NCBI RefSeq assembly: GCF_000952155.1
Contig: NZ_JYON01000017.1
Coordinates: forward strand, 48,241 to 112,240
Direction: 5' to 3'
From: Aliterella atlantica CENA595
GTDB taxonomy: Bacteria > Cyanobacteriota > Cyanobacteriia > Cyanobacteriales > Chroococcidiopsidaceae
Length of the DNA: 64,000 bases
Shown here piece by piece: positions 18,684 to 28,497 of the stretch. The notes under the pieces are model-generated. The model saw only the letters and a list, made by a program, of their open reading frames with translations, had not been told where the DNA came from and ran no database searches. Both the position numbers and the translations under genes were made by a program. How positions within the stretch are numbered: the stretch's first letter is position 1; each line of letters opens with the position of its first letter.

Positions 18684-19850
18684 TTGAATAACCGTCCTAT
18701 ATACCTCGATTGCCATTCCACCACACCCGTTGACGAACGAGTATTGACGGCGATGCTGCCATTTTTTACTCAACATTTTGGCAATCCCTCAAGCATTAAC
18801 CACGTTTACGGCTGGGAAGCAGAAGCAGCAGTTAAACAAGCAAGAACTACATTAGCTGGGGCTATCAACGCTTCAATCGAAGAAATTGTCTTTACATCAG
18901 GCGCAACAGAAGCAAATAACTTAGCAATCAAAGGTGTTGCCGAAGCTTATTTTAGTAAAGGGCAGCATATTATTACTGTAGAAACGGAGCATAGTGCAGT
19001 AATCGATCCGTGTAAGTATTTGCGATCGCTTGGTTTTGAAGTCACTGTTTTGCCCGTACAAAAAGATGGCTTACTGGACTTAAACCAGCTAGAAAAAGCA
19101 TTGCGCCCAGAGACGATTTTAGTGTCTGTAATGGCTGCGAATAACGAAATTGGCGTGTTGCAACCTTTGGCAGAAATAGGGGCGCTTTGTCGCGCTAGAG
19201 AAGTCTTATTTCATACTGATGCTGCCCAAGCGATCGGGAAAATTCCTCTAGATGTAGAGGCGATGAAAATTGACTTATTATCTATGACAGCACATAAAGT
19301 ATATGGACCAAAAGGAATAGGTGTTTTATACGTCCGTCGCCGCCATCCTAGAGTGCAAATGTCGCCGCAGTTGCATGGCGGCGGGCAAGAACGCGGAATG
19401 CGTTCGGGGACTTTGTACCCGCCGCAGATTGTTGGTTTTGCCAAAGCTGTAGAAATTGCTTTAGCCGAACTCGATGCTGAAAGCCAACGGTTAATTCAAT
19501 TGCGTCAGCAGTTATGGCAGCAACTTAGTCAATTAGATGGGATTTATTTAAACGGTCATCCGACTTTACGATTGCCTGGTAATCTCAACATTAGTGTAGA
19601 GGGTGTAGACGGTGCAGCTTTACTCTTGGGATTGCAGCCAGTAATGGCAGTTTCTTCGGGCGCGGCTTGTTCGTCCCAGGCAACAGCGCCATCTCGCGTT
19701 TTGACAGCACTAGGACATAGCGAAAAGTTGGCTTATGCTTCAGTGCGATTTGGGATGGGTAGATTTAATAGCGCTGCGGAAATTGAGCGCGTAGGAGAAT
19801 ATGCGATCGCAACTATATCTAGTTTGCGACGACAAACTTCCCTAGTTTAA
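18684..19850 (+). CDS. Cysteine desulfurase (NifS/IscS class)
   Basis: 388 residues starting at a TTG (NNRPIYLDCHSTTP follows). No ATG is available before the conserved start. It is a fold-type I PLP enzyme: Lys205 in TAHKVYGPKG carries the cofactor, and Cys329 in SSGAACSSQ is the persulfide cysteine on the mobile loop. It supplies sulfur for Fe-S clusters and thiolated tRNA. The long active-site loop and SHP-free sequence fit the NifS/IscS group rather than SufS. No scaffold gene is adjacent, so the exact partner is unclear. Confidence 0.92.
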   Translation: MNNRPIYLDCHSTTPVDERVLTAMLPFFTQHFGNPSSINHVYGWEAEAAVKQARTTLAGAINASIEEIVFTSGATEANNLAIKGVAEAYFSKGQHIITVETEHSAVIDPCKYLRSLGFEVTVLPVQKDGLLDLNQLEKALRPETILVSVMAANNEIGVLQPLAEIGALCRAREVLFHTDAAQAIGKIPLDVEAMKIDLLSMTAHKVYGPKGIGVLYVRRRHPRVQMSPQLHGGGQERGMRSGTLYPPQIVGFAKAVEIALAELDAESQRLIQLRQQLWQQLSQLDGIYLNGHPTLRLPGNLNISVEGVDGAALLLGLQPVMAVSSGAACSSQATAPSRVLTALGHSEKLAYASVRFGMGRFNSAAEIERVGEYAIATISSLRRQTSLV

Positions 19851-19856
19851 TTGCAA

Positions 19857-21044
19857 TTACCAAGAAATTTGCGACTTTTCTCGTACTACGCGATCGTAAA
19901 CGCTGACTGTTTGCTGGGCTAATTTATGCCAACTAAAGCGTCGTTCTAAATCTTGATAAGCATTATCAGTTAGCCACTGCCTGTAGCCAGGATTTTTTAA
20001 TACTTCTAAAATGCCCCAAGCTAAAGAATCAGGATTGTTGGTGTAAGTAACTATGCCTGTTTTGGTATGTTGAACTACTTCAGGCAAACCACCAGTATCG
20101 GAAACTACAACCGGAACGCGGGCGGCGAAGCTTTCTAAAGCAACGATCCCAAATGGTTCGTACAAGCTAGGAAATACAGCGCAATCCGCTACAGTTTGGA
20201 ACTTGTCTAAAGCCTCGTCAGACATAAAGCCTGTAAAGTAGCATTTATCCCAAATTCCAGTATCCCAAGCTTGACGCTTTAATTTATCGGTATTACCGCC
20301 GCCAATAAAGACAAATTTGACATAACCGCCCATTTCCCACGATACTTTGGGCGCGGCGTTAATTAATGTAGCTACGCCTTTTTCATGAGTCATGCGTCCT
20401 ACGTAGTAAACTATTTTTTCGCGATCGTTGGCGAAGTGGCGGCGAAAACTAGCGTAGTCGAAATCCGTATTGTGGTGTTTTTTCTCGGCGCGAATGCCAT
20501 TGTAAATTACATCTGTTTTATCCCCAGGACTTTGCAAGGCGCGTTCGATTTCCTGCCGCATATACTCGGTGCAGACAATTACTCGCCAAGCATTATAAGC
20601 AAGTAACTTTTCTTTGCCACAAATGTAATGGTGATCGCTGTTGTATAGTCCGTTGTAGCGTCCAAATTCTGTCGCGTGGATCGTAGCGATTAGAGGTACT
20701 TTGAAAGTGTGTTTGAGAGCGATCGCCGCATCGCCAACTAGCCAGTCGTGAGCGTGAATTAGATCGAAGGGTCCTTCTTCTAGCATGAGTTTAGCGCCAT
20801 GACTGCCCATGCTTTCGTTCATATTCGCCACCCAATGGAAAAAGTCGTTACTGGGTGCTACGCCGATGCGATGCACGCGCACGCCGTCTACTTCTTCGTA
20901 CATTGGTGCTTGACCGAATTCCACTGTAATTAAGTGAACTTCATGTCCTAGCTTGACTATTTCTGGATATAACTCCGCTACGTGGCGGGCAATTCCGCCC
21001 ACAATTCGAGGTGGGAATTCCCACGTCAGTACCAAAATTTTCAT
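19857..21044 (-). CDS. Glycosyltransferase family 4 (glycogen-synthase-like)
   Basis: 395 residues with a GT-B layout. The N-terminal domain opens MKILVLTWEFPPRIVGGIAR, the nucleotide-sugar donor domain has YVGRMTHEKGV, and the acceptor-side catalytic motif is EPFGIVALES (Ex7E). The WEFPP and GGIARHV start resembles starch/glycogen synthase-like GT4 enzymes that use NDP-glucose. The acceptor cannot be told from sequence. It ends 6 bases from the convergent cysteine desulfurase and is not next to other sugar genes. Confidence 0.88.
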   Translation of the reverse strand: MKILVLTWEFPPRIVGGIARHVAELYPEIVKLGHEVHLITVEFGQAPMYEEVDGVRVHRIGVAPSNDFFHWVANMNESMGSHGAKLMLEEGPFDLIHAHDWLVGDAAIALKHTFKVPLIATIHATEFGRYNGLYNSDHHYICGKEKLLAYNAWRVIVCTEYMRQEIERALQSPGDKTDVIYNGIRAEKKHHNTDFDYASFRRHFANDREKIVYYVGRMTHEKGVATLINAAPKVSWEMGGYVKFVFIGGGNTDKLKRQAWDTGIWDKCYFTGFMSDEALDKFQTVADCAVFPSLYEPFGIVALESFAARVPVVVSDTGGLPEVVQHTKTGIVTYTNNPDSLAWGILEVLKNPGYRQWLTDNAYQDLERRFSWHKLAQQTVSVYDRVVREKSQISW

Positions 21045-21134
21045 CGACCTCAGACCAGTAAATATTTCTTAATATATATCGATCTAAAGCTATGAGCACA
21101 GGAATTGAAGTATGTATATTTACTGAATTATAAA

Positions 21135-21830
21135 TTATGAGTTAGGAAGATGGTACTTAGCGCGGTATTGCCGCCAGATTTTGAGACTAAAGATGCAAGC
21201 TATTAACCATACTAAGCCTGCAGCGTAACCTGCCGCTACATCGGTGGGCCAATGTACGCCTAAATACATCCGACTAAAGCCAATAGCTAGTATTAATAAA
21301 ACAATTAGGCTCACAATCCAAACTCGCTGTCGTCTGTAGCGAGTAGCTAGCAAGTAGCCAATAAAACCGTAAATTACCATCGATACCATTGCATGACCGC
21401 TAGGGAAACTGTATTGTCCTACGTCTACAATGCGTTCCCATAGCATAGGGCGAGCGCGGCTAAATAAATGTTTTAACAAAACATTCAAAGCGATCGCGCC
21501 AATGGCTGCAATAGCTAATGTTGTAGCTTCCGAGCGCTGCTTTTGTCTTAGCAACCAAATAGCTACGCCCACACAAACAACTAATAAGATAGAGGGATCG
21601 CCAATAAAGGTAATACCCATCATTGCTTGGTCTAACAGCGTATTATGCAAGCGCCTGATTGCCAGCAAGATCCTCACATCAAGAGCGTGACTTTCTTTTT
21701 CTAAGACTTCATCGGCAATTTGTTCAAATGCCCACAAAGCTAGCCCAGCTAGCAATAAGCCACCAATTCTAACTCTTAATAGCAGCGAAAACAGCCGCGA
21801 TCGCACTTGCTGCAGTCTTGATTGACTCAT
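21135..21830 (-). CDS. PAP2-family membrane phosphatase
   Basis: From the ATG at 21830, 231 residues with about six membrane helices. The three PAP2 phosphatase motifs are present: KHLFSRARP (KxxxxxxRP), YSFPSGHAM (PSGH) and SRMYLGVHWPTD (SRxxxxxHxxxD). Family members dephosphorylate lipid phosphates such as phosphatidate or undecaprenyl pyrophosphate at the membrane. The substrate here is not decided by sequence. An upstream TTG/GTG extension would overlap the preceding gene. This start lies 11 bases after that gene's stop, giving a two-gene operon. Confidence 0.88.
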   Translation of the reverse strand: MSQSRLQQVRSRLFSLLLRVRIGGLLLAGLALWAFEQIADEVLEKESHALDVRILLAIRRLHNTLLDQAMMGITFIGDPSILLVVCVGVAIWLLRQKQRSEATTLAIAAIGAIALNVLLKHLFSRARPMLWERIVDVGQYSFPSGHAMVSMVIYGFIGYLLATRYRRQRVWIVSLIVLLILAIGFSRMYLGVHWPTDVAAGYAAGLVWLIACIFSLKIWRQYRAKYHLPNS

Positions 21831-21841
21831 TGACAATATTA

Positions 21842-22075
21842 TTAGGCGAATTTTTCCCAGGCATTGGCAACTAGGTCGCTCAACCACCGCCGTTGTTGCA
21901 TATCTAATAAACTATCATCAGCTAACAATTGCGCGGTTAAATGTTCTAAGGATTGACCCTTAGCGCTGACCATCTTAATTGTGCCAGCGATCGCGGCAGC
22001 AACTATTTCTTCGGTTACTGGGTTTTGCCGCAGGGCAATAATTTCTTGAGGGCTTGCTGGAATGGGATAATGCAT
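21842..22075 (-). CDS. Small conserved hypothetical protein
   Basis: 77 residues, soluble and helical, beginning MHYPIPASPQEIIALRQNP. It contains AAAIAGTIKMVSAKGQSLEHL and ends in NAWEKFA. No catalytic motif is visible. It precedes the PAP2 phosphatase by 11 bases on the same strand. I recognise the general look of a conserved cyanobacterial protein but no function. Confidence 0.6.
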   Translation of the reverse strand: MHYPIPASPQEIIALRQNPVTEEIVAAAIAGTIKMVSAKGQSLEHLTAQLLADDSLLDMQQRRWLSDLVANAWEKFA

Positions 22076-22235
22076 GGCGGAGGTTGTGCGATCGGAACGT
22101 ATTTTAATAAAACTGACTAAATTGTAAACTTTCTTAAAAATATTCTCATCAAACTTGTAAGGGGAAGTGTAGCGTACTCTGCGGGTTTGTCAACTCTGTC
22201 TGAATAAGTAATTAACTAGGAGTTAAGATCGCTAA

Positions 22236-24428
22236 ATGAAAGAAATTTTATATATAGAGATTCCTACGCCGGATACAACTGCTGTGTGTACGTGGTTGCA
22301 CCAGGAATGGATGCCCAAAATAGGGGAAAAGCTAAACTCTCCTTGTGGCGTGCGCTTGCAGATATTTGATGCTACAAACTCTAGAGCGACTATTTCTGAT
22401 GAAGCCCTACTAGGAGAAATTTCTATTTTTGTGTGGTCGTTGCAGCGGACGACTTATCTTAAAGCATTTCGCTACAGTCCCGAAGTGACCGCGCCGCTTA
22501 GTTTCCAAGGGAACCTCGAAAACCCGCGCGGTCAAAAACCGTTACCAGGTGAAAAGCAAATATTGGCACAGTTGACTGCGGATATAAGAGCCAAGTTTCC
22601 CCATCAGTACCCCGAACCGCCAGCAATCGATTTAACTAAATCGACGATATTTGAGTCATTAGAGCGCGATTATCCGTTAACTGTTAAGTATTTTCAGAAA
22701 ATGCCTAACGGGGAATATGATTTGCAGCGAGTTTATTGGTGGGAGCAAAGATGGCGTGCAGGTGTTCGTAATCCTCAAAAGCCGCAGCAGGTGGTGTTTG
22801 CGGGAGAGGTTGAGGGACAAGGGGGACAAGGAGACAAGGAGACAAGGGGACAAGGAGGAACGCCTGCGTACGATTTAATCTATGTTGGTGGGGCTTTGGG
22901 GGTGATTCATGCGGCGGTGATGTCTCAGTTGGGCTATCGGGTGCTGCTGTTGGAAAGATTGCCTTTTGGCAAGATGAATCGGGAGTGGAATATTTCGCGT
23001 TCGGAACTGCAAAGCTTGCTTGACTTAGGTTTGCTAACTTCTTCTGAATGTGAAAGTATTATTGCGCGGGAATATAAAGATGGATTTAATAAGTTCTTTG
23101 ATGGTAACAATCCGCCGCATCTCAAAGCCGCAGTTTTACATACTCCTACAGTTTTGAATGTTGCCTTAGATTCGGAAAAACTACTGCAAATGTGTGGTGA
23201 AAAACTCCGCGCTGCAGGTGGTGAAATTTGGGATGAATCTGAGTTTATTAGAGCAGATGTAAGCGAGTTACAAGTTAGCATTAAAGTCAAGAGCCTAAAA
23301 GACTTAACAGAACAACAAGTGAGCGGACGCTTACTTGTAGATGCAATGGGAACAGCATCACCCATCGCTTGGCAATTAAATGGCGGACGTGCTTTTGATA
23401 GCGTTTGTCCGACTGTTGGTGCAGTCGTGGAGAGCGGCTTTGAGCCTGGAGTATGGGATTCTCAATATGGAGATGTATTGAACAGTCACGGCGATATTTC
23501 GCGGGGAAGACAGCTAATTTGGGAGTTATTTCCTGGCGCTGGCGAAGAATTGACGATTTATTTATTTCACTACCATCAAGTCAACGCAACCAATCCTGGC
23601 TCTTTGTTAGAAATGTATGAAGACTTTTTTACAATTTTGCCAGAGTATCGCCGCTGCGACGTAGATAAGTTGGTATGGAAAAAGCCAACATTTGGTTATA
23701 TTCCAGGGCATTTTAGCGTAGGAAGTCGCGATCGCACTGTAGCATTTGACAGGTTAATTGCCATCGGGGATGCAGCCTCTTTGCAGTCGCCTTTAGTATT
23801 TACTGGTTTTGGTTCTTTGGTGCGGAATTTAGGACGATTGACAGAACTATTAGATACTGCTTTGCAGCACGATTTACTGAGGGCAAAACACTTAAATCAA
23901 ATCCGCGCCTATCAAAGTAACATTGCTGTAACTTGGTTATTTTCTAAAGGCATGATGGTTCCGACAGGGAAGTTTTTGCCACCGCAAAGAATTAACTCAA
24001 TGCTAAATACTTTTTTTGGCTTATTAGCAGACGAACCGCTAGAAGTTGCCGATACATTCATTAAAGACAAATTTGATTGGTTTACATTCAATCGCTTGGC
24101 GTTAAAAGCAGCAGGAAGAAATCCAGCTTTATTACCTTGGATTTGGGAATTAGCAGGCGCTAAAGATATTATGCGCTGGTTGGGAAGTTATCTAAATTTT
24201 GGCTTTCATGCTTTTATTAGCGTCTTGCTAGCGAGTTGGTTTCCTAGCTTCGTGCGCCGCATCCAGCCTTGGCTAGAACCACGTTTTCCGGCTTTATGGC
24301 TGAAGTTGTTAGCACAAAGTTATGGTTTGAGCGCAGGTAACAAGCGATCGCAACATAGAGATCGACTAGAGCGAGAGCAAGATGCGATCGCAAACCAAGA
24401 GTTAAGCAGTCAGAAATTTAACATTTGA
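22236..24428 (+). CDS. cruA: CruA/CruP-type lycopene cyclase, FAD-dependent
   Basis: 730 residues. The N-terminal about 190 residues form an extra domain. A repeat-derived insert follows (residues about 192-208), and then the flavoprotein core begins YDLIYVGGALGVIHAAVM. Hallmarks of the CruA/CruP family are EWNISRSELQSLLDLGLLT, DAMGTASPIAWQL, LFPGAGEELTIYLFHY and GDAASLQSPLVFTGFGSL. CruA cyclises lycopene to gamma- or beta-carotene, while CruP is a paralogue of less certain activity. I favour CruA because of the N-terminal domain, but cannot exclude CruP. It is consistent with the crtP and crtB genes at 40.6-43 kb. It is a monocistronic gene. Confidence 0.7.
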   Translation: MKEILYIEIPTPDTTAVCTWLHQEWMPKIGEKLNSPCGVRLQIFDATNSRATISDEALLGEISIFVWSLQRTTYLKAFRYSPEVTAPLSFQGNLENPRGQKPLPGEKQILAQLTADIRAKFPHQYPEPPAIDLTKSTIFESLERDYPLTVKYFQKMPNGEYDLQRVYWWEQRWRAGVRNPQKPQQVVFAGEVEGQGGQGDKETRGQGGTPAYDLIYVGGALGVIHAAVMSQLGYRVLLLERLPFGKMNREWNISRSELQSLLDLGLLTSSECESIIAREYKDGFNKFFDGNNPPHLKAAVLHTPTVLNVALDSEKLLQMCGEKLRAAGGEIWDESEFIRADVSELQVSIKVKSLKDLTEQQVSGRLLVDAMGTASPIAWQLNGGRAFDSVCPTVGAVVESGFEPGVWDSQYGDVLNSHGDISRGRQLIWELFPGAGEELTIYLFHYHQVNATNPGSLLEMYEDFFTILPEYRRCDVDKLVWKKPTFGYIPGHFSVGSRDRTVAFDRLIAIGDAASLQSPLVFTGFGSLVRNLGRLTELLDTALQHDLLRAKHLNQIRAYQSNIAVTWLFSKGMMVPTGKFLPPQRINSMLNTFFGLLADEPLEVADTFIKDKFDWFTFNRLALKAAGRNPALLPWIWELAGAKDIMRWLGSYLNFGFHAFISVLLASWFPSFVRRIQPWLEPRFPALWLKLLAQSYGLSAGNKRSQHRDRLEREQDAIANQELSSQKFNI
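22811..22860. repeat. GGGGACAAGG tandem repeat inside the cyclase gene
   Basis: Units of GACAAGG(G/A)(G) run from 22811 to 22860 and are read in frame as a Gly-Gln-Asp-Lys-Glu-rich peptide (EGQGGQGDKETRGQGG). The same unit is an extragenic repeat at 12730, 44940 and 45983. It lies exactly between the N-terminal domain and the FAD domain. Confidence 0.85.
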
Positions 24429-24741
24429 CGCACTATCTGTATTTATCTGCGAACGTGCTATGAATTCCATTAAATAGCACGTTCGTCATCTGCATTCATC
24501 TGTATAGCCTACAGCAAGACTGCATCTACATCTGCTGTTCTGGTGCTACAAGTCGGGCATTGCCCGCTTTGGGCGTACTGCCTCGTTTATCTGCGTGTAT
24601 CTGCGTTCGTACTTAAAAATCGATTAAAATCAAATTTCATACGCACTCAAATCCAGCCTGAAAGTAAATAGCTGGGCAGATTAGAGATTATTCCTGCAAT
24701 AGTATTATTTTCAGTCTTGTTGAGTCCCTTACAGTTAAAAT
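24429..24741. repeat. Repeat-rich intergenic region after the cyclase gene
   Basis: This 313-base spacer between convergent genes is nearly all repeat. A perfect inverted repeat has arms CGAACGTGCTAT (24450-24461) and ATAGCACGTTCG (24474-24485). Scattered ATCTGCGTTC units occur near 24440, 24490 and 24590. A 42-base segment (24542-24583, starting GGTGCTACAAGTCGGGC) is identical to 28427-28468. The inverted repeat is a plausible terminator for both genes. Confidence 0.7.
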
Positions 24742-25716
24742 CTAGCGATCGATAACTATCATCATCGTCGATAAATCAGGCGAAACACGCCCTTCTAGAT
24801 GCAACTGCTCAATCGCACGCTCGTAAGATGTGCCTTGCCGCATAATATCTCTAATTGCCTCAAGTTCCGTCCAAGTAATATCGCTTTCACTATAAGCTTT
24901 AGCGATCGCAATTAACAAATTCACATATTGATTCCCCTCACCTTCAGTCATCATATTGTGGGGGACATTCAGCACCTTATCAAAACAGTAATACCAACAC
25001 CGAGGCTGATACTTAATTACAGGGTCAAACAACTGCTTATGTTCCTCATCATCTACAGCGCGATCGCGATCGCTAGATACAATCAACATAGGCGCTGCTA
25101 TACTCGCCTGCTGCGCCTGAGCTAAAATATCCGCACCCATATCCAAAAACACGCGCAAGGCAGGCATTAAGAAGCCACCATAGCCAAAACTTACCGCACC
25201 AGGCTCAGAACGCCAAGCAAAATAGATATCAAAAATTTTCACAAACAAATCTACCAGCGTATTACTCCCAGCCAAATAAGGAGCAAACAGCAAAGCGCGA
25301 TAGATGCGATAGGGATAATTGAGCGCTAACCAAGCAGCCAACGTGCTACCACCAGACAAACCCCCAACTATCACCTTTTTTCCCAAAGATTGAGCAACTT
25401 CCAGCCAATACAGCCCAAAATCATGATAAACCTGCTGCTCTTGCGGTAGCGGCGGCGGATTATCTCGATCCCAATTACCAGCAATACCATGACCAGGCAA
25501 CAGCGGCATCAAAACATGGTAGCCAGCAGCAAAAAATGCCTCCCCAATAGTCATAAACTGCTCAGGAGTAGCAGTAAAACCATGAAAAAACAAACAAACC
25601 TTATCGCTACCCTTTGATTGCAGCAAAAACCGAGAACCAGCAGCATCAGACATCAAAGGCAAAGCCGCCTCACGCTCTCTAGTTTGATTAACAATTGTTG
25701 ATATAGACTCAAACAT
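24742..25716 (-). CDS. Alpha/beta hydrolase (esterase/lipase-like)
   Basis: 324 residues. The oxyanion segment is LFFHGFTATPEQF, the nucleophile elbow is GGLSGGST (GxSxG), the acid is probably in SSDRDRAVDDEEH, and the base His is in NVPHNMM. The family includes carboxylesterases and monoacylglycerol lipases. The HGFTATPEQ and LLPGHGIAG motifs resemble the thermostable carboxylesterase/lipase group. A C-terminal helical extension of about 60 residues (ELEAIRDIMRQGTS) is extra. Substrate unknown. It is divergent from thiC. Confidence 0.85.
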   Translation of the reverse strand: MFESISTIVNQTREREAALPLMSDAAGSRFLLQSKGSDKVCLFFHGFTATPEQFMTIGEAFFAAGYHVLMPLLPGHGIAGNWDRDNPPPLPQEQQVYHDFGLYWLEVAQSLGKKVIVGGLSGGSTLAAWLALNYPYRIYRALLFAPYLAGSNTLVDLFVKIFDIYFAWRSEPGAVSFGYGGFLMPALRVFLDMGADILAQAQQASIAAPMLIVSSDRDRAVDDEEHKQLFDPVIKYQPRCWYYCFDKVLNVPHNMMTEGEGNQYVNLLIAIAKAYSESDITWTELEAIRDIMRQGTSYERAIEQLHLEGRVSPDLSTMMIVIDR

Positions 25717-25814
25717 ATCTAGTTATGCACTAATTGAGAATTTTCTTCTCTCTTTCTTAGCCTTCTTTATGCCTTCGCGGTTCGTTTCAATTTAGAAATG
25801 CTACCATTTGAAAT

Positions 25815-27285
<1,471 letters not shown>

Positions 27286-27320
27286 TAGGAACGCAGATAC
27301 ACGCTGATAAACGCAGATGA
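27286..27320. repeat. GCAGATAAAC-type repeat after thiC
   Basis: Imperfect units AACGCAGATAC, ACGCTGATAA and ACGCAGATG follow the thiC stop by a few bases. They belong to the family seen at 16468, 24440 and 28405. Confidence 0.65.
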
Positions 27321-27373
27321 AATACATAGGCTGTTGAGGAAATCACTCATACGCTTATGTAAGAAGTTAATTG

Positions 27374-27412
27374 ATTAAAGGGTGAGGAATCTACGTTCCT
27401 TTACCCTTTAAT
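27374..27412. terminator. Hairpin between convergent thiC and cbtB
   Basis: The arms ATTAAAGGGT (27374-27383) and ACCCTTTAAT (27403-27412) are perfect 10-base complements, extended inward by weaker pairs around GAGGAA and TTCCTT. T-rich flanks on both sides suit termination of both convergent genes. Confidence 0.65.
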
Positions 27413-27420
27413 TTGTATTT

Positions 27421-27448
27421 AACTGGTCACTGGTTACTGGTCACTGAT
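27421..27448. repeat. ACCAGTG repeat (inverse orientation)
   Basis: AACTGGTCACTGGTTACTGG is followed by TCACTGATTC. This is the inverse complement of the ACCAGTG unit, ending at the cbtB stop codon (27449). Confidence 0.7.
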
Positions 27449-27643
27449 TCAGTGGCAGCTAATAGTTAAAGTATGGTGGCGCAATGAGTGCATTGAATCG
27501 TGGGCGGCGGGGTATGTAGAAAAGTACACCGTCCACAGAGTTAGGGCGCACAGCGCAGTGTAAAGGGTTAATTGTACGGGTAAAGATAAAGTCCAGTTTA
27601 TTGCCCGTTGCCCAATGCGATCGCTAATTATTGTTGCTCTCAT
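27449..27643 (-). CDS. cbtB: CbtB-like cobalt transporter subunit, solitary
   Basis: 64 residues from the ATG at 27643, which has AGGA six bases upstream. A GTG at 27658 is a less likely start. One membrane helix (about residues 22-45) is followed by the family C-terminal pattern AAHDSMHSLRHHTLTISCH, in which His and Cys residues could bind metal. CbtB was predicted as a cobalt transporter subunit from its cobalamin riboswitches. CbtA, its usual partner, is not encoded next to it here, so this gene is solitary in view. A cobalamin riboswitch begins 34 bases upstream. Confidence 0.85.
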   Translation of the reverse strand: MRATIISDRIGQRAINWTLSLPVQLTLYTALCALTLWTVYFSTYPAAHDSMHSLRHHTLTISCH

Positions 27644-27677
27644 TTGTGTTCCTCGCACATTTATATAGAGTTTTTCT

Positions 27678-27790
27678 ATCGGTAGGCATCCTGACTTAGA
27701 GATTGCGCCTCATTACAGTTGCGGAACAGCGCCGGACTTGCACCGAACTTTCCCTATTACTTCTAGCGGCTGGTTCCCGCTAGAACCGAT
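27678..27790 (-). promoter_or_regulatory. Cobalamin (B12) riboswitch upstream of cbtB
   Basis: Read on the minus strand, the core elements are GGTGCAAGTCCGG, GCTGTTCCGCAACTGTAATG and AAGTCAGGATGCCTACC (the B12 box). An outer P1-like pairing joins ATCGGT and ACCGAT at the two ends (27785-27790, 27678-27683). The spacing to the cbtB start is too short for a separate terminator. The ribosome site lies in the sequence TGTGCGAGGAACACA, whose ends can pair, so translational control is likely. Confidence 0.93.
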
Positions 27791-27899
27791 CTATAGTAAG
27801 GCATTATTCTAGCACCGTTGCGATCGCCAAAACTACAAGTAGAATGTATTGCTAATTAGCCACTACGACTACCAACTTATTTTGGTGAGGAAAGTTGAT

Positions 27900-28310
27900 A
27901 TGTGTACAGTTTGTTTGCTAACTTCTGCTTTGATGATGTTTACGCCAGCAGGAGATGAGGTAAAGCCAGCGCAAGTTTCGGTGGCGCAAGAAACTCAAGG
28001 GGCGATTGTCGAAATGGTTGAGGATTTGCCTAAGTCTTCAGACACTACGTTATTGCGCCAAGGGCTATTAACTTTGCATTCACGCTTGGGAACTACCAAA
28101 AATGACACCCAAGCCCAAAATGTAATTAATAACGAACTCAGTGCTTTATCTCAACGGCTGACTAATTCACCCCATGCTGAGGAAGTAACGGAATTATTAG
28201 AAGATATGTTGATTGAAGATGAACCAGAACCAGAACCATTAGTTAAAGGTGTAAAGTACGCACCTAACAAGCCGCAAGCAAAAACAAACAACTGGGGTTG
28301 GTTGCGCTAA
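27900..28310 (+). CDS. Hypothetical helical protein with hydrophobic N-terminus
   Basis: From the ATG at 27900, 136 residues. AGGAAAG lies just upstream and supports this start over an in-frame extension of 17 residues. The first 20 residues (MCTVCLLTSALMMFTPAGDE) look like a weak signal or membrane-anchor segment. The body is acidic and helical. A tail EDEPEPEPLVKGVKYAPNK is Pro/Glu-rich. No family was recognised. It is divergent from the B12-riboswitch unit across about 110 bases. Confidence 0.55.
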   Translation: MCTVCLLTSALMMFTPAGDEVKPAQVSVAQETQGAIVEMVEDLPKSSDTTLLRQGLLTLHSRLGTTKNDTQAQNVINNELSALSQRLTNSPHAEEVTELLEDMLIEDEPEPEPLVKGVKYAPNKPQAKTNNWGWLR

Positions 28311-28426
28311 GTAGTTAAGTGTTTGAAAAAAGGTTAAAGGGATTGAATTTTCCTTCACCCTTTAACCCTTCCCCACACAACATCACAAATCTACATAGGT
28401 TTTTATCTGCGTTCATCTGCGCGGCA

Positions 28427-28468
28427 GGTGCTACAAGTCGGGCATTGCCCGCTTTGGGCGTACTGCCT
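28427..28468. repeat. 42-base dispersed repeat, second copy
   Basis: Identical to 24542-24583 and, like it, embedded in ATCTGCGTTC units. It contains the short palindrome GGGCATTGCCC and lies just beyond the stop of the ABC exporter gene on the minus strand (28498). Confidence 0.85.
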
Positions 28469-28497
28469 TGTCCATCTGCGTTCGCGTTCGCCCATAA

